Below are positions 12,777-20,971 of a DNA stretch of 27,569 bases, piece by piece. Under the pieces are notes generated by a model. The model made no database searches. It was not told the DNA's origin and worked only from the letters and a program-made list of their open reading frames with translations. A program made the position numbers and the translations under genes. The DNA is from a virus, in IMG/VR virus record IMGVR_UViG_3300009132_000024, positions 1-27,569 of that record; one strand, written 5' to 3'. The stretch's first letter is position 1. Each line of letters begins with the position of its first letter.

Positions 12777-13858
12777 TATAGCTCCTTAACTTCACCAGTC
12801 TGCTCATTAACCATGGCTCTATTGCCATTAGCGTCCTCCATTAATACAAAGCCAGTCATATCTTGAGCATTGGCTTCAGGCTGTGAAGGATATTCCTCTT
12901 TAACCTGATCCATAGAGGCCACGGCAAAATGATCATCTTGGCCAAATATATCGCTCTTAGTTAGGCCATATTGGCGTCCAACCCGAAGCACATCATTCAA
13001 ATCCTTTTTATTCTGAGTTTCTGCTTTCTTGAAAAGTTTGGAGGCCCTACTGGAAAACATATTTCTTTGTTCTGGCTGAAGTCTCTCCCCACTAATTAAT
13101 CGGTTGTATATATTTAATACAGCCGAGTCTACGCCGCCAGCCTGAGACGCTGTGGCATATTCTCCCTCCCTAACCGTGGATCCGGGATCCAGCATTTTCA
13201 TATAATTAAAGATCAATGCAATATCACCAGTGGCGTCAGGTTCTTCCACGGATGCCTCTATTCTTGCTTTTGCATCTCTGACCTTAAAAAAGTCCTTCGA
13301 TGCATCGTTATATTCTTTCCTTAGTCCTTTAGCCCGGTCAAAGGCCTTCTCTCCTTTTTGAGCTGCCAATTTAGCCGCCTGTTCGCGCTCCATTTGCTGC
13401 CTAGGTGTAAATACCCCAAAACTATTGGCAATCTGTACAGCCTCGCCCATGGCTTGATCGAATGCAGGACTATCAAACCCCTCATTAAGCCCAATGATTA
13501 AAGCCTCGTCAGTTTGCTCAGTGTTTTTTCCTTGCGCTCTTAATTGGTCTAAGCGGTTGGCTAGGTAATTATATCGCGCGGTTTGTGTCTCTTGGGGTGT
13601 AGCCCCTTGAATAGCGAGAACGTCTTCGGCACCTTGAGCAACACTACCCAGCGCGGATTTAGCCTCTTGCTCGGTCATTTGCTGCTGGGCTTGTTGAAGT
13701 TGCAAGTCCTGCATTTGCATTTGTTTCGCTCTCGCGTCTTGCTGCTGAAGCATTCCGGCCAATTGGACACCAGACTGAATACCAGAAGCCAACGGAGATG
13801 CGCCACCTAAATAAGATGGCTGTGCAATAGCAACGGGGCGTGGAATGTTATACGCCAT
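12776..13858 (-). CDS. DNA injection protein, P22 gp20-like position
   Basis: 360 residues. It starts with a Pro/Ala/Gly region (NIPRPVAIAQPSYLGGASPL), then a Gln-rich coiled coil (QQQDARAKQMQMQDLQLQQA), a helical middle, and an acidic C-terminal tail that ends in a small beta unit (GFVLMEDANGNRAMVNEQTG). Gln-rich helical composition and the location between the gp7-like and gp16-like genes fit an ejection protein of the P22 gp20 type. Start and stop both use the TAATG overlap, keeping the three injection genes strictly coupled. Confidence 0.75.
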   Translation of the reverse strand: MAYNIPRPVAIAQPSYLGGASPLASGIQSGVQLAGMLQQQDARAKQMQMQDLQLQQAQQQMTEQEAKSALGSVAQGAEDVLAIQGATPQETQTARYNYLANRLDQLRAQGKNTEQTDEALIIGLNEGFDSPAFDQAMGEAVQIANSFGVFTPRQQMEREQAAKLAAQKGEKAFDRAKGLRKEYNDASKDFFKVRDAKARIEASVEEPDATGDIALIFNYMKMLDPGSTVREGEYATASQAGGVDSAVLNIYNRLISGERLQPEQRNMFSSRASKLFKKAETQNKKDLNDVLRVGRQYGLTKSDIFGQDDHFAVASMDQVKEEYPSQPEANAQDMTGFVLMEDANGNRAMVNEQTGEVKEL

Positions 13859-14745
13859 TATAAAGCCCTCATATTGATTACTTTAACGCCATTAATTTGG
13901 CTAACTGCATCCGGATTAATCAGCTCGACCTCTTGAGCCATTGGGCCTAGGCACGTAACGTCAGAACCTTCATAGTTAAATGAATACCAGTTATAGCCCT
14001 TAACTTTGCCCATTAGCTTAATATTGGTTTTAACTCGTTCGTCACACGCTAGGTAAGCCGCACCTAATTGACCGCCTAAATTCATTAAGCCTTGTTGATA
14101 AGCCCCTTTAGCCGCTGCCTGACCGGCTAAACCTTGCGCCTGTGCTTGTGCCGCCCCTGTAAGGGCTTGTGCTGCACTTTGGCCAACGCCTTGTTGAATG
14201 CCTGCCGTCTGACCAAGAGCCGTAATTGCAGGCTGTGCGAACTGTCCTAACTGGCCTAATTGCTGTTGGATAGCATCGCCAGCCAGACGAGCATTTAATT
14301 CTGTTAGACCTGATAGAGTTGAGCCGGATACCAGATTCCCGTATGCACTAGCTTTTCGTTCTAACGCTCTATTTGCTGCCGCTTGCTGCGCTTGGAATTG
14401 TGGACTTTGAAGAACTGCATCGAATGCCGCCTGAGAATCACCACCTAAACCCAATAGCGCTGCCTGTGCATCACGGGCCGTCATAGCCTGACCAGCTAAT
14501 GGGCTTAATGTCTCGGTAGCTTGTGCGCCTGCTGTTTTGATTGCGTCAAGGGCTTGCATTTGTGCTTGTGACTGAATGTCCGCACCACGTCGCGCAGCAT
14601 CCTCAGCCGCAAGAGAGGCTTCACCGCCAAGCACTTTGCCGCCAAGCGCGCCCTTTCTATAAGTTGGATCTATATCACTAGAACTAGCCTGCCCTAGCGT
14701 CATGACCGATATAGGGTCAGATAATTTTTTAACCGCGCTCGACAT
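13858..14745 (-). CDS. DNA injection protein, P22 gp7-like position, with S74-like C-terminal piece
   Basis: 295 residues. Residues about 50-230 are Ala/Gln/Gly-rich repeats (QAMTARDAQAALLGLGGDSQ, AAQALTGAAQAQAQGLAGQA), as in podovirus ejection proteins. The last about 60 residues (CDERVKTNIKLMGKV, YNWYSFNYEG, LGPMAQEVELINPDAV) resemble the intramolecular chaperone/peptidase S74 motif S-D-x-R-x-K-x-x-I, but this is much shorter than a full S74 chaperone and sits on an injection protein, as in other podovirus DNA-transfer proteins. ATG 14745 follows GAGG and overlaps the gp14-like gene by 17 nt. Confidence 0.78.
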   Translation of the reverse strand: MSSAVKKLSDPISVMTLGQASSSDIDPTYRKGALGGKVLGGEASLAAEDAARRGADIQSQAQMQALDAIKTAGAQATETLSPLAGQAMTARDAQAALLGLGGDSQAAFDAVLQSPQFQAQQAAANRALERKASAYGNLVSGSTLSGLTELNARLAGDAIQQQLGQLGQFAQPAITALGQTAGIQQGVGQSAAQALTGAAQAQAQGLAGQAAAKGAYQQGLMNLGGQLGAAYLACDERVKTNIKLMGKVKGYNWYSFNYEGSDVTCLGPMAQEVELINPDAVSQINGVKVINMRAL

Positions 14746-15202
14746 AATCAGTCCTCGTTAATCCAAGCATCAAGCAATCAATGTATCCCGAATCTTTTGG
14801 GAAGTGCTCCTTTAGATAGCCTTCCTGTTCAAAACCATGATTTTGTGTGTATTTTATCACTTCTGGGTAGATAACAGGAATATAGGCCACTAATTTATTG
14901 ACTTGTGGAAAGTTAAACATAAATTCGCAGAACTCTTTCCCTGTATTCTTATTGTATTTCCGGTGTTCTTTTTTCATATTAATGTGGATTTCAAAGGTAG
15001 AATTATTCAATTGAACAACAAACCAAAACCCAATCAATTCATCATCTAAAAAGATACCTACACATTCACCACTGGAAAACAAATCAATAGCGACCTCAAC
15101 ATCCTTTTCGGATATCCTTTCAAGAAGCTCTTCGTCGCAATAATCCAAGGCTTCTTTCCTAGTGATTACGTTAAGTTTGCAATCCAACTTTTGACCAGCC
15201 AT
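14729..15202 (-). CDS. GNAT-fold protein, P22 gp14-like position
   Basis: 157 residues from ATG 15202 (a GTG at 15208 is possible). The body has the acetyltransferase-like order of strands: VGIFLDDELIGFWFVVQ, then FEIHINMKKEHRKY with a GNAT-like basic loop, KLVAYIPVIYPEVIKYTQNH and GFEQEGYLKEHF. P22-like genomes carry a small head-assembly protein (gp14) at this place, and I recall that family as GNAT-like; catalytic activity is not implied. It overlaps the gene before it by 32 nt. Confidence is good for the fold and moderate for the gp14 equivalence. Confidence 0.72.
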   Translation of the reverse strand: MAGQKLDCKLNVITRKEALDYCDEELLERISEKDVEVAIDLFSSGECVGIFLDDELIGFWFVVQLNNSTFEIHINMKKEHRKYNKNTGKEFCEFMFNFPQVNKLVAYIPVIYPEVIKYTQNHGFEQEGYLKEHFPKDSGYIDCLMLGLTRTDYVERG

Positions 15203-15440
15203 TGTCACCGCCGTCTACCGTCTTAATCCAAAGGTCGCCATTCCCGTCCTGACATAATTGAGTTGAGTCCCCAACCAATACATTATTTGGATTGGTGCCG
15301 TCTAATCGTCTTATTCTTATAAAATTATAGCGCTCTACTAGTTCGTCAAGATACCTAGCAAACTCTACGGATATTTTCTGATCTTTGTTGAAGTCAGAGA
15401 AATCGGGCCACTTAGCAAAATCCTCATCGAATTTAGGCAT
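15171..15440 (-). CDS. Unknown small virion-region protein
   Basis: 89 residues between the gp10-like and gp14-like genes, where P22 encodes the gp26 tail needle. It is far too short for a needle and has no long coiled coil. The first half is acidic and helical (MPKFDEDFAKWPDFSDFNKD), the second beta-rich (NPNNVLVGDSTQLCQDGNGD, then LWIKTVDGGDNGWSKVG). Its start overlaps the gp10-like stop by 8 nt. It might be a small structural or plug protein; nothing proves it. Confidence 0.65.
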   Translation of the reverse strand: MPKFDEDFAKWPDFSDFNKDQKISVEFARYLDELVERYNFIRIRRLDGTNPNNVLVGDSTQLCQDGNGDLWIKTVDGGDNGWSKVGLQT

Positions 15441-17109
15441 CGCTTGCTTTCCCTTTTGCGTAAGGAGTCACCACAACAAACGGTCTAGACCTATCCCCGC
15501 CTGAAAATTTAAATTTAAATTGTTTTAGGTTAAGCGATCCGCCTAATCTTCTCCATTCGTTATAGTCGTTATTATCACAAGTGACTGAACCTAGGCTTAT
15601 GTAGTTATCAAGATCTTCAGTTTGAAACGCCTCTATATCAGCATTTAACTGCTTACCACTTATGCCTATAGCGCTAATCGTCATGACGCTAGGAAGGTCA
15701 GAAACCGGGCCTAGACTTATTTCGTAGCTATTAAGATCAGTTGGTGTGGTATTTAGACCTAAGAAATCGCCCTCATAGCTATCCCCGCTACAATACGCAA
15801 AAAAATAATTTTCCTTTGTCGAAAAGTCCGTTGCTGCGCCCCAGCCCATAATTACTGAGCGAGTAGTGTCGCTCTGCACTTCGGTTAATGATGGGGAAAT
15901 TATGTGATCTATAGCAAAGTAAGGCAGGCTAGATATTCCACTAACCTCTTCGGTTCTTGTCTCATTTTGGAACCAGATATTGGTATCTAAATCCATTGAG
16001 TAAGTTTCACCCTCAACAATATCCCCTTGCACATCGCGCTCATAGTATCCCACACCAATATAAGACCTATCGTTGAGCTGGTACTGCGCCATGTAGACAC
16101 CATTCAAAGCAGGAAAGTTTTGATCCCATGGAATAACTCTTAGGTAGAAATCGGATAGCACTCTATCAATAAAGTCATTTGATAGCTTACCCCTTGAAAG
16201 GCTGTACACCCCTAGACTATTCGAGTTATCAGTACCTATGAATACAACATCATTTGTTGTTTTCCTGTAAGCTGTTGTGCTTCTTATGCCTATATCTTGG
16301 GTCTGCCCTTTTAGTAGCTGGAATGCAAAGTCAACATTGCCAACATTCTGGAAAAAATACATCTTATCCATCGTTGAGGCTACCAATTGCCCGCGATATT
16401 CAAACAAAGCAGTGACATTAATAGATGTGTCTAGATCGGTAAAATCCTCTAAACGTATGTCTTTTCCATTATTAACCGTCTTAAGCGTACCATGCAGGAC
16501 TCTAGGCTGAGTGCTTACAAGGCCATTAGTGATGTAACAAAAATAGCCATCCAAATAAACCACATCCATACTACCTTGTCCGGATGTAAGGGTGGTGTAG
16601 TTCGGAGCTGCCACGCTAATCGGCTCAAGCGTGGCTGTAACGGTCTTATTTATGAAGCTGGCCGCCGTTAACGTCAGATAATAATCCGGCGATGATGGAC
16701 TGCTGATAACAATAGCCACAATCAAGCCGTTTGAAGCTATTTTTACACAATCAAGACGTGGTTGGGCGGGTATGGTTATTTGTGCACCACCTCCGTCTAT
16801 GACCTTATACAAGAACCGATTCGATGGGACGAAGATCCAAAGAGCATTATTTGCACAAAATAAAATACCATTAAGGAATTCACTGGATATAAAACCCCAG
16901 CCCTGAAGCTGCCCCTCTGGCCTTTCGGCATAAGAGCCGTTAATTGTTTCGGAGTAATCCAAATACTCAAGAGAAGGCAATTGGGAAGCGATGACCTGCC
17001 CAAGTCCAGAGCTTTCCACTGTAATGGGAGGCATATTAAAAGCGACATTATTAGAAACACCGCTTAATGAATAATCCCCACTGACTACACTTAAAGGTAT
17101 CTTAGGCAC
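15433..17109 (-). CDS. Packaged-DNA stabilisation protein, P22 gp10-like
   Basis: 558 residues, somewhat longer than P22 gp10. It begins MPKIPLSVVSGDYSLSGVSN and is beta-rich throughout, with repeated short blades of the form x-G-x-x-Y/W (GWGFISSEFLNGILFCANNA, QLVASTMDKMYFFQNVGNVD), in line with the propeller-like tail-hub protein that closes the portal after packaging. The position directly after the gp4-like gene is the P22 order. The identification rests on order, size and beta-repeat look. Confidence 0.8.
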   Translation of the reverse strand: MPKIPLSVVSGDYSLSGVSNNVAFNMPPITVESSGLGQVIASQLPSLEYLDYSETINGSYAERPEGQLQGWGFISSEFLNGILFCANNALWIFVPSNRFLYKVIDGGGAQITIPAQPRLDCVKIASNGLIVAIVISSPSSPDYYLTLTAASFINKTVTATLEPISVAAPNYTTLTSGQGSMDVVYLDGYFCYITNGLVSTQPRVLHGTLKTVNNGKDIRLEDFTDLDTSINVTALFEYRGQLVASTMDKMYFFQNVGNVDFAFQLLKGQTQDIGIRSTTAYRKTTNDVVFIGTDNSNSLGVYSLSRGKLSNDFIDRVLSDFYLRVIPWDQNFPALNGVYMAQYQLNDRSYIGVGYYERDVQGDIVEGETYSMDLDTNIWFQNETRTEEVSGISSLPYFAIDHIISPSLTEVQSDTTRSVIMGWGAATDFSTKENYFFAYCSGDSYEGDFLGLNTTPTDLNSYEISLGPVSDLPSVMTISAIGISGKQLNADIEAFQTEDLDNYISLGSVTCDNNDYNEWRRLGGSLNLKQFKFKFSGGDRSRPFVVVTPYAKGKASDA

Positions 17110-17572
17110 TGAATACGAACCACGCTACGCCGTCAGAAACTAATTGAGCACTAGGGTAAGTAGTGCCGCTTAAAATCAAACTAGGGTCACCGTCAATGGT
17201 ATCCCCGCCAGCCGCCAATATGGTCACATCATTATCAACTGAGGTGTTCTTTTTAAATGAAATGGATTCACCGGCTGGTAACGATGCAATACTGGGGAGT
17301 TGCACGCTGAATGCTGTTGAACTTGAATCACAAAACACAATATCTGTATCCTGCACCTGTTGAGCGGTCAAAGTGGAATTGTTATTCAGGTTGATGATAT
17401 TTGGACCTGTGCCGCTATCAGTCAAAATACCAAGATCAGCAATAAAATTACTAACAGTGATCGTGCCAGCCGCCTGATTTGAATTTGAATACAGTGTCAA
17501 TAAATCAGTACCAGTGGCAGCTTTCACACGTGGTATCTGTGGTATTGGGGTGGCCCCTACTCTAATCGCCAT
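17102..17572 (-). CDS. Small fibre-tip-like virion protein
   Basis: 156 residues inserted between the gp4-like and gp10-like genes. The N-terminus (IRVGATPIPQIPRVKAATGT) is Pro-rich and may anchor to the tail; the remainder is a beta domain (NIINLNNNSTLTAQQVQDTD, LPAGESISFKKNTS, TIDGDPSLILSGTTYPSAQL, VSDGVAWFVF) of the kind seen at tips of phage fibres. P22 has no gene at this place. It overlaps both neighbours by about 10 nt. Confidence 0.68.
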   Translation of the reverse strand: MAIRVGATPIPQIPRVKAATGTDLLTLYSNSNQAAGTITVSNFIADLGILTDSGTGPNIINLNNNSTLTAQQVQDTDIVFCDSSSTAFSVQLPSIASLPAGESISFKKNTSVDNDVTILAAGGDTIDGDPSLILSGTTYPSAQLVSDGVAWFVFSA

Positions 17573-18377
17573 AACTATTTCCTATAATTTCGCCTTCATT
17601 GGTTGAGATTGGGCCATCCTGCAATAGAATGTCTCGCTTAGTTGGATCACGGAAGTACCGCTGATACCAAGTATTACATGTACTATTACCTGAGCCTGTA
17701 GGTAGAATATTTGGGTACACCACATTGATTTCATGAACTGTTCTACGGAGTAATTCATCATAGGAGTTATCCGCCAATATGTTTAATTCTTGACTCAAAG
17801 GCTTTTCAGCTAGTGGAGCTAAATGCTTTGCAAGATTAAACTTAACAGCTGAATAAGACCAATTAGGAAGACCAACTTCTTCGTTTATATCTCTTGGATA
17901 CAAATACCCCAAGCGAATGCCTTCAGCATCCCACTGTAAAATCATGTCATGAAGGTATTGAAGGCCGTCAGCTAAATTAATAGGGGAAGTTCTCTCCACC
18001 ATTAATGCTCGACCATCAACTGCCTGAGTTTGCAGGCTTTGTGACACAGTTTCACCGTATTCAGAAGCAAGTCTTGCAGCTAGATTTGACTTGAGAGCAG
18101 ACAGTGACCAAGTAGGCAGCGTTGTTGCGCCAAGTGTGACGGAGGTGACACCTAGATCAATTCCGTCATAATTCCATTCGGCCAATAAATCATTTAGCGT
18201 ATCGAGGCCATCATTTAGCTCCTCTGTTGTCAAAGGAGTGGTTGAGGATTTAATTTCGATCTTTCTGAAAGCTGCCTCAATAATGCTCTGGCCGGTAGCA
18301 CCAGAGTCATCAAGGTCTAGAAATCTAACACCTATATTCTTAAAGGCATCTTTAATTATTTGCTTCGCCGTCGCCAT
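17562..18377 (-). CDS. Head-tail connector, P22 gp4-like, with internal duplication
   Basis: 271 residues versus about 166 in P22 gp4. The C-terminal half carries the gp4 pattern: DGLQYLHDMILQWDAEGIRL at 137-156, PNWSYSAVKFNLAKHLAP at 171-188 and the ending YPNILPTGSGNS at 221-232, matching the gp4 tail. Residues 56-120 are a second copy of the same unit (NDGLDTLNDLLAEWNYDGID, LPTWSLSALKSNLAARLA). The N-terminal helix is also partly repeated (IIKDAFKNIGV and IIEAAFRKIEI). In P22, gp4 binds the portal ring and extends it for the tail; the added copy may thicken the adaptor ring. It starts 26 nt inside the previous gene. Confidence 0.83.
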   Translation of the reverse strand: MATAKQIIKDAFKNIGVRFLDLDDSGATGQSIIEAAFRKIEIKSSTTPLTTEELNDGLDTLNDLLAEWNYDGIDLGVTSVTLGATTLPTWSLSALKSNLAARLASEYGETVSQSLQTQAVDGRALMVERTSPINLADGLQYLHDMILQWDAEGIRLGYLYPRDINEEVGLPNWSYSAVKFNLAKHLAPLAEKPLSQELNILADNSYDELLRRTVHEINVVYPNILPTGSGNSTCNTWYQRYFRDPTKRDILLQDGPISTNEGEIIGNSYGD

Positions 18378-18840
18378 TTAACATTCCCAGCTCATCAAGC
18401 GCTTTTTTTACGTCCATTTTAACATGGTCGTACTTTCTGCGCCCTTTAATATTCCAGTTAATTTGATCGGATAACTTCTCGCCCTTATAGTCAACTGGTT
18501 CGCAAATCTCTTTCAATATATCAATGTCTTCAATTGCATCAAAATTTAATAGGCGATTTGTTTGAATAGTTACATCTTGGATTGCTTCTTTAAATGCTGA
18601 AACTTTAAGCCCCTCTTCCACGTCTAGGCTTTTAAAGGACTCCTTAGCCTTCTCCTTTACCTTCTCTTCTCCAAGAGCTTCAGCAGGATTTCTAAACCAT
18701 CCGCTTTCTAATGCCTTCTCTGCATCCATAGCTGTAAATATCTCAGCCTTCATTTCGCCATCAAGATACATATAAAGATAGGTTCGGTAACCTGTTTTTT
18801 TGCCTGATTTTTCCATGGTTAAAGCTTGTTCTAATTGCAT
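18352..18840 (-). CDS. Unknown protein between coat and connector
   Basis: 162 residues, with no equivalent in P22 at this location. The first half contains MYLDGEMKAEIF and ALESGWFRNPAEAL, the latter resembling a short motif (D/S-G-W-x-x-N/S-P-x-E) that I associate with small phage proteins in capsid regions. The second half is charged and helical (ILKEICEPVDYKGEKLSDQI, VKMDVKKALDELGMLNGDGE). It begins after the coat terminator, 48 nt downstream of the coat stop, and overlaps the connector gene. Likely a head-related accessory; function not known. Confidence 0.7.
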   Translation of the reverse strand: MQLEQALTMEKSGKKTGYRTYLYMYLDGEMKAEIFTAMDAEKALESGWFRNPAEALGEEKVKEKAKESFKSLDVEEGLKVSAFKEAIQDVTIQTNRLLNFDAIEDIDILKEICEPVDYKGEKLSDQINWNIKGRRKYDHVKMDVKKALDELGMLNGDGEANN

Positions 18841-18862
18841 TTGAGCATCCTAAGATGAAAGT

Positions 18863-18882
18863 AAAAAGGGGCCGAAGCCCCT
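18863..18882 (-). terminator. Intrinsic terminator after the coat gene
   Basis: On the leftward transcript AGGGGC-UUCG-GCCCCU is followed by UUUU. A stable UUCG tetraloop on a 6-bp GC stem is a classic terminator. It sits six bases past the coat stop, so it would enrich coat mRNA relative to the distal tail genes, with read-through for the rest. Confidence 0.85.
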
Positions 18883-18888
18883 ATTGTG

Positions 18889-20133
18889 TTAGCCAGTCTG
18901 ACGAACGGCAAACTGTGGGTTTTGAGCGGTTGCACCGTAAAGAACATCGTAACGGATTACGTTCTTATCACGTAGACTGTCATAGCCGTAAGTAACACGA
19001 ACCGAAATACCGTCCATGGTCTCACGAGCTGAGCGTGCACCACCTTGAGGCTCTACTAGGTTAGCAAAGGCTAGGGTGAATGCATTGCGATGCAGGCCTA
19101 GGTTTTGTGGGTATTGAGCACCCGCCGTACCAGAGATAACCGCAATAGCTGTTGCATCAGGAAGTACAGTACTTGAACCATCTCCAATCTGTACAGTTTG
19201 GTTTGCACCTTCTGTAATGATTGCTGGAGAGATTGTCAGAGTAGATAGACCGCCTGCATCACTAGCAGCATCCGCACGAACCACGAAAGTCTGTAGATCA
19301 CCAGTTGATTGGCGAGTCTTAGGGTTGACCGAATACACATCAGCAAGCGTAAACACATCACCTTCATTCAGAAGACCAGCAACCGATACAGTCCAGCCTG
19401 AAGTGTTTAATGTCTGAGTGTATGAGTTGCGAGTCGCGTCATACGTTACTTCTTGACCAGCACCAGCAACAACAGGCGTACCCGAGTAGTTACCTACAGT
19501 GTGATTAACAAGAGAAACGGATTCAATTACATCAAACATTGCATAGCGACCAATGGTTGAATTCTCAATTGCGCGACGTGCAATCTCAGTAGGGAATACA
19601 CCTTTAAGGCCATCACCTAGCTCACTAATTGCGCCCGGCTCATAGAATGCACAACGATCACCAGCAGGAACGCCCGCCTTAGTTAAGACTTCACGCATAC
19701 GGTTAATGTCTTTATAGGTGCTTGGAGTGGTACCCGGAGTACCAGTGAACCAGTAAACCTCTTTATACAGTTCAGCCAGAGAGGTTTCTACTTGCTGTAC
19801 AAGCTCAACCATAGCTGGCTCAGTTACGATACGGTTAAAGTCATCAACCTCTAAGGTCATTTCTTTAGAGCCAATTTCAACAGGAACTGATTTAAACTGG
19901 TCTAGGGTTAGAGTGGTAGAACCTTCAATGATGTCGCGAATCTGGCCGGTAACATCCGCACCATCAACCGCTTCATATCGAACACGCTTACGAATACGAA
20001 TGGTATCACCCGTATCATTAGTGAAGTCATCGGAGTGTTGACGGTCAACTTTCTCCATAATAACCATGTTGTTTTTGGCAATCACTAAGGCTTCCTTAGC
20101 GATAATGTCCATATTTTCAAAAGCGTTAGCCAT
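18889..20133 (-). CDS. Major capsid protein, P22 coat (gp5) family
   Basis: 414 residues, close to P22 gp5 (430). The N-terminus MANAFENMDIIAKEALVIAK and the segment DTIRIRKRVRYEAVDGADVT are typical of the family. Residues about 210-345 (NYSGTPVVAGAGQEVTYDAT, VAGLLNEGDVFTLADVYSVN, LQTFVVRADAAS) are a beta-rich insertion corresponding to the I-domain that sits on the capsid surface. The final part (LHRNAFTLAFANLVEPQGGA, ISVRVTYGYDSLRDKNVIRY) is the conserved HK97-fold P-domain end. It lies directly after the scaffold and before a terminator. Confidence 0.93.
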   Translation of the reverse strand: MANAFENMDIIAKEALVIAKNNMVIMEKVDRQHSDDFTNDTGDTIRIRKRVRYEAVDGADVTGQIRDIIEGSTTLTLDQFKSVPVEIGSKEMTLEVDDFNRIVTEPAMVELVQQVETSLAELYKEVYWFTGTPGTTPSTYKDINRMREVLTKAGVPAGDRCAFYEPGAISELGDGLKGVFPTEIARRAIENSTIGRYAMFDVIESVSLVNHTVGNYSGTPVVAGAGQEVTYDATRNSYTQTLNTSGWTVSVAGLLNEGDVFTLADVYSVNPKTRQSTGDLQTFVVRADAASDAGGLSTLTISPAIITEGANQTVQIGDGSSTVLPDATAIAVISGTAGAQYPQNLGLHRNAFTLAFANLVEPQGGARSARETMDGISVRVTYGYDSLRDKNVIRYDVLYGATAQNPQFAVRQTG

Positions 20134-20145
20134 GACAGGCCTCCA

Positions 20146-20907
20146 TTATTTTGGTTGTCTCATGCGATGAGCATAATACTCATCAGCACTCATTTTACTT
20201 AATTGTTCTTTTGTAGGTTCGCGACCACCTGTGCTAGAACCATCAAGGGTCTTGATTGGCTCTGGTGCTTCGCTTACCGTTTTCACTGAGACTGAGCTTT
20301 GTAGGTTTTGCAGCATCATGCCTGCCACTACTGGCGAAGCTGTACGCATCTGCTCGACTTGCATGGGATCCTTAAGCAATGCGTGTAGCATCTTAGGGCC
20401 ATTCTCATCTGCTGCGATGGCATTCTGGATATCCATTGGAATATCCTGAATAAAACCACTACTTAACGCCTGATTATAAAGATTCGCATATTCTGGGTTG
20501 TTAGCCTGATATCCTGAATTCTTTTGGTCAAACTTAGCGGTTAATTCTTGGGCCTTCCTTTGTTCTTCCTGCCTAGCTTGCAATTCCTCGCGCTCTTGAA
20601 GCTTTCGATCAACCATTTGAGAAGCTTTGTATTCAATACGCGCTTCCTGAAACTTGTCGTCATCATAATCAAATGACTCCAAGGTAGGCTCTTTTGGTTG
20701 ATTCTTCTCTTCAAGTGCTTTAAGCCTTTCTTCAAGCTCCTGATTCTGGCGCTCTAGATGCTTCTTTTGTCCGTAGACTTGATTGAAGCGATCTTGAAAG
20801 GATTGTTTTTTCTCTGTCTCTTGTATCTGAGCTTCCTGATTTGGTTGCTCTGTACCTTCTACCGATGTAGGTGTTTCTTCCGAAACGGGTGCGGTTTGCT
20901 CTGTCAT
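20146..20907 (-). CDS. Scaffolding protein, P22 gp8-like
   Basis: 253 residues, highly charged and helical, with a Gln/Glu-rich start (SEETPTSVEGTEQPNQEAQI), long coiled-coil stretches (LERQNQELEERLKALEEKNQ, DRKLQEREELQARQEEQRKA) and a short basic C-terminus (ADEYYAHRMRQPK), which in P22 is the part that binds the coat protein. The position between portal and coat is that of gp8. Identification is by order and composition; scaffolds diverge strongly in sequence. Confidence 0.85.
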   Translation of the reverse strand: MTEQTAPVSEETPTSVEGTEQPNQEAQIQETEKKQSFQDRFNQVYGQKKHLERQNQELEERLKALEEKNQPKEPTLESFDYDDDKFQEARIEYKASQMVDRKLQEREELQARQEEQRKAQELTAKFDQKNSGYQANNPEYANLYNQALSSGFIQDIPMDIQNAIAADENGPKMLHALLKDPMQVEQMRTASPVVAGMMLQNLQSSVSVKTVSEAPEPIKTLDGSSTGGREPTKEQLSKMSADEYYAHRMRQPK

Positions 20908-20942
20908 GTGTGCATTCTTCCGAATGAATATTTATTTTATTT

Positions 20943-20962
20943 ATGGGGTAGCTACTCCCCAT
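20943..20962. repeat. Palindrome between portal and scaffold genes
   Basis: ATGGGG (20943-20948) and CCCCAT (20957-20962) enclose TAGCTACT, itself nearly symmetric. Neither strand shows a U run after it, so it is not a simple terminator; an RNA stability hairpin or protein site is more likely. Confidence 0.5.
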
Positions 20963-20971
20963 AATTTACAA

